Shown here piece by piece: positions 47,001 to 55,210 of a stretch of 64,000 nt of DNA. Where the stretch lies: assembly GCF_964204645.1 (NCBI RefSeq), contig NC_134035.1:12939951-13003950 (forward strand), written 5' to 3'. Under the pieces are notes generated by a model. That model saw nothing but the letters and a program-made list of their open reading frames with translations. It made no database searches and was not told the DNA's origin. The number at the start of each line of letters is the position of its first letter. The stretch's first letter is position 1. This DNA comes from Tubulanus polymorphus. Lineage: Eukaryota; Nemertea; Palaeonemertea; Tubulaniformes; Tubulanidae. A program made the translations under genes and the position numbers.

Positions 47001-47939
47001 CTGAACTTGAAGTGATAGACCCTTACTGCCCTAAGGTTACAATGCCTAAAGATGCTGAGAATGCAAGACACGGAGGGCGAAAGATAATTAGACCTGCTAA
47101 CAGAGGTGTATCCTTTTCTGCTATGGTTGAAAATGCTGCTATGAAACTAGGTTAAAAAAGCTAAAATATCAGAAATTGAAACCATAGACTCCACTGATCC
47201 AGATCCTGGCAATGATATCGAATTTTCAGCAGATATTTTAAGTCAGAATAAATCATCCTTACCGAAAAAATCAAAAGATACCAAACCAAAAGATATTAAG
47301 TCATAACCAGTTGTTAAAAATGACTCGAAGTCTGTTTTATTTGAAAAAAGTATTGTCTGTTCCTTTTGTATTAAAGACAAAATAAATCCTCCATATCTTT
47401 GTTCATGTCGCAGGGAACTAGATAGGCACATATCCACTTCTCATTCATCTTTGAAACCTATCTCATGTGCTATTTGTTGGGCAGATGGGGTTATTAATTC
47501 ATATGCAAGTGAAACATTCCTTCAAAAGCACATTCGTATTGAACATAATCATCATAAGAAAAAATCTATTGTAATCGATTATAATAATAGAGATGATTAT
47601 CTCAACAGTTCTCCTATTACAGAAATCAATAATTCCAATACTGAAAAAGAATTAGAAATTCTTATAGATCAACCTGGAAATGCAGGCCTCCAAAACCTAG
47701 CAAAATTGAAACTAGATAATCTTTTGCCATCAAAAGTTGAAAAAACCCCTCCTCAGTTAGTTGCTGAAACCTGCCCTGTCTGCCACAAAAACTGCAATGC
47801 TAATCCTAAGAAAAAGTCCACATTCTCAATTGAATGTGATAATTGCCATAGATGGTATCATTGGAAATGTGCTCCAATCAATGAGGCTCCTCCTGAACAT
47901 ATCAGGTGGTTTTGTTTTCATTGTGACCCGATTTCCTAA
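44096..47939 (+). CDS. Transposon-borne SGNH esterase–SWIM–C2H2–PHD fusion protein
   Basis: Six exons give one continuous frame (44096–44161, 45608–45722, 45805–45973, 46056–46166, 46261–47150, 47311–47939; 1980 nt, 659 aa). Residues 23–165 look like an SGNH hydrolase: Ser30 in V-A-D-S-I-L, G-T-N-N with Asn76, and D156-L-L-H159-P-S. A SWIM zinc finger follows (C270-x-C272-x11-C284-x-H286), with the preceding Y-V-I-T-I-V and L-G-I-C-T-C like the tails of MULE transposases. Two C2H2-like fingers lie at about 466–525 and a C4HC3 PHD finger at about 605–657. The first ATG is 163 bp inside the left TIR. Exon 1's donor is the least certain join. Without the intron 47151–47310, the frame has a shift and one stop. 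Function is unknown: it may help the element move or be captured host sequence. Confidence 0.7.
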
Positions 47940-48682
47940 ATAGTTTGTATTGAATATTATTGATCGGGTTTCGAATGAATCCCTGACGTTAGAAATATTT
48001 TCATTTCCCATGGTGAACGTAGAAGCCGTCACTTAGTCACCTATATATTTACTCGATTACATATAAGGTTAAGAAGCGATGTATATGCACTGGTGTTTAT
48101 AGTGCTCTATTTCAGGTTTTTTCTTTCAGGAAAATATATTTTGTGAATAGATTACCGCTTGATTTTTTATGTTACAGGTTACTGCAAAATCATCAGTTAT
48201 TGTGATGCGTGCCGATGTCTCTGGATGATTCTGACCATGTCTAGAACTTCAACATCCTTGACTTATCATCAATTGGCAGCAGTATACATACATGCATGTT
48301 CAGAGAGTGTATGGACACATCAACCTCGGTTCAAGGCTGTCCTTGTATAATCCATATATAATATATATAGATTGGTCCCATTTTAACTTACTCAACTGCT
48401 TGAATGTCTTGTTTGTTATTCGTAAATTTTCACTTATTCATTGATTGTTTCTGTAGAATTTTATATGTGATATATAAACGTGGAAACCAGGGCCCATTGC
48501 ACTATGAAAGACACTTGACATTTTTTTGGGACAGATCTTTCTATATGTTTATGTCCTCGAGGCATCTGAAGTTAAGAAAATTCCCTTTGAAAACTGGAAA
48601 TGACATAATGAAATAAGTTGTGGAATGTTTAAATTCGACAAAATGAATGTATTTTGCATTCCTAAGGCCCTATATATTTACT

Positions 48683-49735
48683 GCAGTTAGTCCTGTATGT
48701 CTTTTTTATCGCAATTTACTGTGGTTTATTCCTGTTTGTCCTGTATGTCTTTGTGATCGCAATCGCAATTCATTGGTTGCATTGTTTACTGTTAATCCTG
48801 TATGTCTATCGCAATTAAGTTAGTCCTGTATGTCCTGTATGTCTTAGTTAATCGCAATTCATTGGTTGAATTGTCTGCTGTTAGTCCTGTATGTCCTGTA
48901 TGTCTTAGTTAATCGCAATTCATTGATTGCATTGTCTACTGTTAGTCCTGTATGTCCTGTATGTCTTAGTTAATCGCAATTCATTGGTTGCATTGTTTAC
49001 TGTTAGTCCTGTATATTCTGTATGTCTATCGCAATTAAGTTAGTCCTGTATGTCCTGTGGTTTAGTCCTGTATGTCTTAGTTAATCGCAATTCATTGGTT
49101 GAATTGTCTACTGTTAGTCCTGTATGTCCTGTGGTTTTGTCCTGTATGTCTTTGTGATCGCGATCGCAATTCATTGGTTGCATTGTTTACTGTTAGTCCT
49201 GTATGTCTATCGCAATTAAGTTAGTCCTGTATGTCCTGTATGTCTTAGTTAATCGCAATTCATTGGTTGTTGAATTGTCTACTGTTAGTCCTGTATGTCC
49301 TGTATGTCTTACTTAATCGCAATTCATTGGTTGCATTGTTTACTGTTAGTCCTGTATGTCTATCGCAATTAAGTTAGTCCTGTATGTCCTGTATGTCTTA
49401 GTTAATCGCAATTCATTGGTTGTTGAATTGTCTACTGTTAGTCCTGTATGTCCTGTGGTTTAGTCCTGTATGTCTTAGTTAATCGCAATTCGTTGGTTGA
49501 ATTGTCTACTGTTAATCCTGTATGTCCTGTATGTCTATCGCAATTAAGTTAGTCCTGTTTGTCCTGTATGTCTTAGCTACGAGCAATTATCAAACTTGAT
49601 AATTGCTCGTAGGTCTTAGTTAATCGCAATTCATTGGTTGCATTGTTTACTGTTAAAGCTGTATGTTCTGTATCTCTATCGCAATTTCATTGGTTGAATT
49701 GTTAACAGTCCTCTGTATGTACATGTAAAAATAAT
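48683..49735. repeat. About 60-bp minisatellite inside the transposon
   Basis: About one kilobase of variable-length units made from GTTAGTCCTGTATGTC, CTGTATGTCTTAGTTAATCG and CAATTCATTGGTTGAATTG. Units are shuffled and of unequal length, which is typical of repeated slippage or unequal exchange. Confidence 0.85.
49577..49611. repeat. Perfect 15-bp inverted repeat within the minisatellite
   Basis: TACGAGCAATTATCA and TGATAATTGCTCGTA face each other across about four bases. The sequence is unrelated to the surrounding repeat unit and interrupts it once. Confidence 0.85.
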
Positions 49736-49853
49736 TAAGGTTCTGACAACAGGTTTGTAAAGTAATCAGCTATCTGTTTTGTCTATCGTTGCTTAAATTG
49801 TTAACTGTTGTTTTAGAGTTCTGTATGTCTTTGTCGATCATTTTGTCTGCACT

Positions 49854-50098
49854 CAGGGGCGGATCCAGCATTTTGAAGGGGGGGGGGCAAATGAAAGCAA
49901 CAACAGATGGCTGTAAGCCATTCCAGAGCAAGCACCGATAACGCGAAGACCCTCCCTAAAAATTTTTTGGAAAAATAGATGCAAGCAGGTGCATTCTGAG
50001 CATTACTTAATAGAAAGATTTCATTCGGTTTTTACTCAGTAACGCATAGATTTGCGGCTACATCGGTAAAAATAGAGGGGTGGATCCGCCACTGAATA
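49854..50098. mobile_element. hAT-like inverted-repeat remnant nested in the transposon
   Basis: It starts CAGGGGCGGATCCAGCA with a G-run behind it and ends GGGGTGGATCCGCCACTG. These ends are common to hAT-type non-autonomous elements (established knowledge). No target duplication was recognised. A partial relative is at 11354. Confidence 0.55.
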
Positions 50099-50797
50099 GC
50101 TATTGTTTTGTGTAGGATTGTATCTGTGAATTAAGTAAAGTTACTTACTCCAGTCTGATGTTATTGCTTATTGCTCGTATTTTATTGTTTTAAGTGTGCG
50201 AATACTTTTCTTAGATTTATGGAGATCAGGATGACGAGGGTTCGATTTGAACCAACAAATAAACAAAAACATTCAAACCTCAAATTAATCCGTTTACTTG
50301 TCTTTATTTTTGGGGAACATTTTTTTACCTAGTTCAGATTTGATAACACAGTAGTCGCTTGTTCCAAAGCGATGTGCCGTTGAAGACAGACCTGAAGGTC
50401 TTTGCCGATAGCGATGCTATCCAGGATTTCAAAGGATGTGAAGAAGGTGCATCTTCGACAACCATAGTTTGCAGTTTTAACAATTTAAAACAATAATAGT
50501 TTCATTAAACAACTTAAAATTTAAAGATTTAGTGGACTTACTGTTTAACCAGGGCAGGGATTTCTCGCAACCGTACATGATATATACATACACTAGCAGT
50601 AAATACAATGTACTTCTAACCCTTATAAAACTTAAACTATTATTAGTTATTTTACAATTATTGAACGGCAACGTTGAAATGCGATGTGCGCTCAGAGCGG
50701 CCGTAGTGATTTTGGCGTATTGTGGGATTCGAACCGCTCGGAATTTGTACTAGTGACGTCACTCGCCATCGACCAAAACAGGCTTTCAACCTTTTGC

Positions 50798-50806
50798 CTC
50801 GGGTGG
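50798..50806. repeat. 9-bp target-site duplication, right
   Basis: CTCGGGTGG, identical to 43924–43932. Confidence 0.85.
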
Positions 50807-52281
50807 GCGAATACAAGATGGCGCACGCTACGTGGGTCTAACTAATTATTGAATGGAACCGATTCAATTTCAATAGCGGGCGGCTCCAAGATTATCCAAA
50901 TGAGCTTGGGGAAGCTCCGTGTATGTGCAAATCAGGGTATCCAGAAAGCTATATAGACTGGTTGCCTGTCCCATAGACCGGTAACCAGTCTACTAAGCCA
51001 TAAAAAGACCAGCGGTCAAACCGACCTACCATGCAACAACCAAAAACTTGACCGACATGAAATGATATTGAACTGAATGAATTTGGGGATGTAAGGCTGA
51101 TTATGATGTCACGACGGACTCGTCTCAAAGATCATCAGAGACATAACCAAAACCGCCCCCCGCGGCCGCAGGTGACCCGAAACGGCGGGTCTGATAAACT
51201 TTTTCCTTCCAACATTAATATGTTTTGAACCCGTGACACCCTGTACATCCTCTATTCAGCATCATGATCACTCTGAATCAGTATCAGTAATTACTGGGTT
51301 CGAACCGGGGACACCCCTGTACTACATAATCAGTAGTTTGAGTCTCAATTTGTATATCTAATTCAATTTACTATGCGTAAAGTTATCATTTGGATAAGTC
51401 TCTAGATTAAACTTTTTTTCTGCTCGTTTTTTCACTGAATTTGTTCCACAGGCGGGAATGAAAATTTAAAAAATATTTTTTCTTTATTCGACTTTTCTTC
51501 AAATTTCGGGAGGCGGATCCCGTAAACCAAGCTATCAAACAGGCCTTATTCATTGTGTATTTGAATGACAAGACGCGTGCAGATTTCGATAAAAACATCA
51601 GATTTCAGTTCTTTACAATTAATAGGAAGTCACTGATGATTGGGATTTTTCGTTCGTTTCTAAAGTATCGAACACCATAGAATTTATCGTCAGAAGTTCA
51701 TTTTTAGCGAGTAACATTTTTTTCGTCGAGTTTGATGTGACCCAGATGTGAAAAAAGCATATTCTATAAAACGTCACGTCATTACCACAAGCTAAAAACC
51801 AGTAGCGTGACGAAATCAAATCAAATCAAAAGTATCAGGTCGAACTTAGCAAGGCGAACTATTCTAACTGTAGTCATGCGTCATCCAAATATTGCTGGTC
51901 AGTTCTTGAATTAACAATCTGATACGAATTTTTTCGACTGGGAAACCAAATAAAGTCGACTAAATGGTTCACCATATACGAGATAGCTCACGGCCAGAAT
52001 TTTATAGTTTTTGGCATAAAAAGGAAATAGAAACAAACAAGAGAGATGAAAGTTGTTTGCAAGTTGCCGTTGAAAGGTTTGAGCTATTCGTGGTAGCGCC
52101 ATTCCATCAGAGTAACTCTGCTCAAGGACACTTCGTATCAGATACTGATTCAGATTTACAGGTTGCAGCTAGCGAGCGGAGCGCACATTTCCATTCAGAA
52201 AATTACACACTATTATTCTACATCGTGAAAGGGGCGTTACATGACGAGAGAAGGATATTCCACGTCTCTGCCGAGCATTGA
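50807..52281. other. Intergenic region upstream of the GPCR gene
   Basis: It begins with the other half of the transposon target site (GCGAATACAAGATGGCG). At 51240–51330 a single copy of the 68-bp unit found tandemly at 53440–53935 occurs. A frame of 105 codons (51964–52281) ends in a TGA that overlaps the GPCR start as TGAATGATG. It has no recognisable domain and may be an upstream ORF or chance. Confidence 0.4.
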
Positions 52282-53355
52282 ATGATGAGTTCTTCAAACG
52301 TTACCACTGTTCTGTTGCCTACTGTAAGAACCTACGCGGGAGCATGCGATTATGTACGGAGTAACTTGGCAATACGCTGGGAATATCAGTTCAGCGTTTA
52401 TATGTACATCTTCTTTTACGGACCAGTCACAATACTCGGTATCATTTTGAATATCATAACGCTTCTAGTTTTGAGGAAGATGAACAATAATGCGTATTAT
52501 TTAATTAAAGTTCTCGCTATTTTCGACATTTCCTATTCAACAAGCGTATTCGTAATGTACCCTCTACGCGCAATACATCTCTATATACATATAGGTGACG
52601 TCATTTTGCGCCAAGATGATTGGTTTTTTGGTTGGGAATTCATCCTGCCGGCATTAGCGCCTTATTATGCGTTTCAATTAATACGAAACTGGTGCGTCAT
52701 TCTCGTCAGTTTGGAAAGACTCGTTATTACAGTTTTCCCGCTAAAATCTAGATTGTTTTGGACTCGAAAAGTTGTGGATTTCATAATAGGTGTGTTATGT
52801 TTGTTTAGTTTCTGTTTCTTTTTTCCGCTATTTCTACCGGATCGAACCTATAATCCATTGCCCTGTATTCACGACCCCCCAACAATTAGTCAAAACGGTT
52901 TTATGGGTTACCCGGCATTCATTAATAGGTGGAAAAGTCTAAACCATGGCTGGATACCTGTAGTGACCAGCGTTATGGCCCCAATGGTCTCACTGGGTGT
53001 TATAAATATATCTTTAATCGTAGTTTTAATCGTCGTTAAAGTTTCTGGTGCCGGTAAAACTCGTTCTAAAAGCCGCGCCACTAACACATTAGAATTGCGT
53101 GTTTTACGAATGTCATTTGCATTAGTGGCCGTGTACATCGCCTGCGAATCAGTGCTATTTCTAGAAAAGCTACAGTATTTCGGTTTTCTTGGAATAGTTT
53201 GGGTTTATTATGGAAATGTGACAAGTGTAGAAACATCAATGATTCGGCGTAAAATCGGTATCGGAATGACCGTCGTAGATTCATGTATGAACTTTATCGT
53301 TTATTGCTTATCAAATAATAAATTCAGAATCGCTGTTAAACAGTTAAAAATGTAA
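52282..53355 (+). CDS. Class A (rhodopsin-like) peptide-type G-protein-coupled receptor, single exon
   Basis: A 357-residue seven-helix receptor, presumably plasma membrane. TM1 has the conserved Asn in G-I-I-L-N57-I-I-T. The TM3 end reads S-L-E145-R-L, a variant of DRY/ERY. TM7 reads D-S-C-M-N337-F-I-V-Y, a variant of NPxxY with Phe for Pro. It is followed by C-L-S-N-N-K-F-R, a pattern common in invertebrate FMRFamide/myosuppressin-type peptide receptors. N-terminal N-x-T (N6) may be glycosylated. A basic third loop (G-K-T-R-S-K-S-R) precedes TM6. The W-x-P of TM6 is not obvious. The start is ATG ATG at 52282. Its ligand cannot be inferred; the gene is intact and intronless, as is frequent for such receptors. 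Confidence 0.88.
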   Translation: MMSSSNVTTVLLPTVRTYAGACDYVRSNLAIRWEYQFSVYMYIFFYGPVTILGIILNIITLLVLRKMNNNAYYLIKVLAIFDISYSTSVFVMYPLRAIHLYIHIGDVILRQDDWFFGWEFILPALAPYYAFQLIRNWCVILVSLERLVITVFPLKSRLFWTRKVVDFIIGVLCLFSFCFFFPLFLPDRTYNPLPCIHDPPTISQNGFMGYPAFINRWKSLNHGWIPVVTSVMAPMVSLGVINISLIVVLIVVKVSGAGKTRSKSRATNTLELRVLRMSFALVAVYIACESVLFLEKLQYFGFLGIVWVYYGNVTSVETSMIRRKIGIGMTVVDSCMNFIVYCLSNNKFRIAVKQLKM

Positions 53356-53439
53356 CAAACCGGCCTGCCGCGGTCTAACTTTAAAATCTGCTAACTGATG
53401 ATACATGATATATAGTGCTTCATTCGGGATCAGGATCAG

Positions 53440-53935
53440 TTATTCCTGGGTTTGAACCAGGGACACCCCTGTACATCCTCTATCCAGCATCCAGGAATCA
53501 GTATCAGTAATTATTGGGTTCGATTCCGGGAAACCCCTGTACTACATCCTCAGCACCACTCTGAATCAGTATCAGTAATTACTAGGTTCGAACCCGGGAC
53601 ACCCCTGTACTACATCCTCAGCACCACTCTGAATCAGTATCACTAATTACTGGGTTCGAACCCGGGACACCCCTGTACTACATCCTCAGCACCACTCTGA
53701 ATCAGTATCAGTAATTACTGGGTTCAAACCCGGGACACCCCTGTACTATATCCTCAGCACCACTCTGAATCAGTATCAGTAATTACTGGGTTCGAACCCG
53801 GGACACCCCTGTACTACATCCTCAGCACCACTGAATCAGTATCAGTAATTACTGGGTTCGAACCCGGGACACCCCTGTACTACATCCTCAGCACCACTCT
53901 GAATCAGTATCAGTTGTAACTGACGCGGTGAAGAT
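53440..53935. repeat. 68-bp tandem repeat carrying a tRNA-type B-box-like string
   Basis: About seven units of 68 bp. Each has GGGTTCGAACCCGGGACACC followed by CCTGTACTACATCCTCAGCA and CTGAATCAGTATCAGTAATT. GGTTCGAACCC matches the Pol III B-box consensus (GGTTCGANTCC) except near its end and is self-complementary. There is no A box or cloverleaf. A lone relative is at 51240–51330. Confidence 0.85.
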
Positions 53936-55210
53936 GGTGCTCCAGTAAAACACCTGCCTCTTCGCATAAACTTAAAGACACAAAATGACGATCACGTTGA
54001 ATTATGAATTTTGTTTATTTTCATATAAGAATATAGAAATCTGTTTTTGACATTGAAATAATATCTGATAAATGCATCATACGTTTTGCACGGAGCAACA
54101 ACTACAAACACAAACACACGTCTCATACAGACAACATTTCATACAAAACTATCTTATAATCAGCAAAACTCGTTTAATTATCATCATCAAATAAAGTCAT
54201 CACATTATTGAAGTCATCTTTATTTTTGAGTCCCGATTTGTATCTTTCCAATTCAATTTACACTAAGTGCAAGTCATCAACTATTATGATCAGCCCGATT
54301 TCGTCAACTTAAGGCAGTGTTAAGAGTTCGATAGTTGATTTCGAACTCTTATTCTTTCAAAGATTGGGAAATTAGTAAAATCTTCAAATATTTACTAAAC
54401 AGATTTCAACGAACAACTGATGAACTGGATTCAGAGCAACAAATATTCGATTATCCGAATTCAAGTGAATTTCTGAGTGAATTGCGGTATTTTTTCCATA
54501 ATTTTTTGCTCGAGTTTAAACTGCTCACATTCATCAACACGCTCTCTATCATCACACGCAAGCGCTACAAAAATTTGATCATATTTCTCACTACTACAAA
54601 TAAATTATGCCATCAGCGCCATCTACGAGATGAAACGTCTCGATTATTTACAAATAAACGTTATGTTTACGGAAATCGAACGGCGACGACGTCTGCCAAC
54701 GGCCAAGAAAACGAAGTTCCGACATATTTTCTATCGGAGAGAGATAATGAAATGAACTTAAAATGTCGGAGGAAAAGTATGAAATCTAAATTAGACGAGT
54801 AAACTAACTTCACAATCATCCCTCAGACAATCTGCAGCCTGGGCCAACTTCGGTTATCGTTGATAGTCAACTATAGTCGGACTAAGTGAAACCGAATATC
54901 AGTTAGTCGGAACTGTAGTCCGGAAATAGTGCGAAAATTAAGCACCATTCGGTTATTAAATCCGACCATTAGTCGACTAGATACGAGAACGGAATTTAGC
55001 CCTAGCTGTACTTTATCAGCGCGCAGTATGCACCATTTCAGATTATCTCTTGCCTATAGTCGTTATTGCAGCAAATAAACATACATATAAGTTAGTCACC
55101 GAGTCCGGAGAGACTGCTGTAAATATGAGACTCGAGTCGAGAGTCTCCGGAGAGTCCGTGCTGCCAACGAAACTAAGTAGAATCGAAATGAAAATAAAAC
55201 CGTCGAAAAA
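53936..55210. other. Intergenic region and probable BICRA 3' UTR
   Basis: No coding region is supported. The 155-codon plus-strand frame 54335–54802 starts only with TTG, lacks any domain and lies where the BICRA 3' UTR is expected. About 54830–55060 has mirrored TCGG/CCGA-rich blocks suggestive of a decayed inverted-repeat element. Confidence 0.4.

Larger units (their letters stand above)
43933..50797. mobile_element. 6.9-kb DNA transposon with 44-bp TIRs and 9-bp TSD (Mutator/MULE-like)
   Basis: The left end starts GCAAAAGGTTGAAAGCCTG and the right end is its reverse complement. 43 of 44 terminal bases match, and the repeats stop abruptly after AGTGACGTCA. The nine bases outside each end are identical (CTCGGGTGG). 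A 9-bp duplication is the hallmark length of Mutator-like elements. Inside are a six-exon gene (44096–47939), a minisatellite (48683–49735) and a nested hAT-like remnant (49854–50098). No DDE transposase domain is visible, so the copy is either non-autonomous or uses an unrecognised enzyme. Confidence 0.8.

Noticed and set aside
44096-47939. CR1/L2-type LINE ORF1 (SGNH plus PHD)
   Set aside because: No reverse transcriptase or endonuclease follows, the gene has introns, and the unit has TIRs with a 9-bp duplication, so it is a DNA element even if domains are shared.
50334-50578. Small two-exon minus-strand gene in the right part of the transposon (exons 50542–50578 and 50334–50452, 52 aa, AATAAA downstream)
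   Set aside because: Splice signals and phase work, but the product is short, has no recognisable domain and the acceptor lacks a pyrimidine tract.
53440-53935. CRISPR-like regular repeats
   Set aside because: Units are contiguous 68-bp tandem copies with no unique spacers, in an animal genome.
54335-54802. 155-codon plus-strand frame
   Set aside because: It begins with TTG, has no domain, and lies in the probable BICRA 3' UTR.
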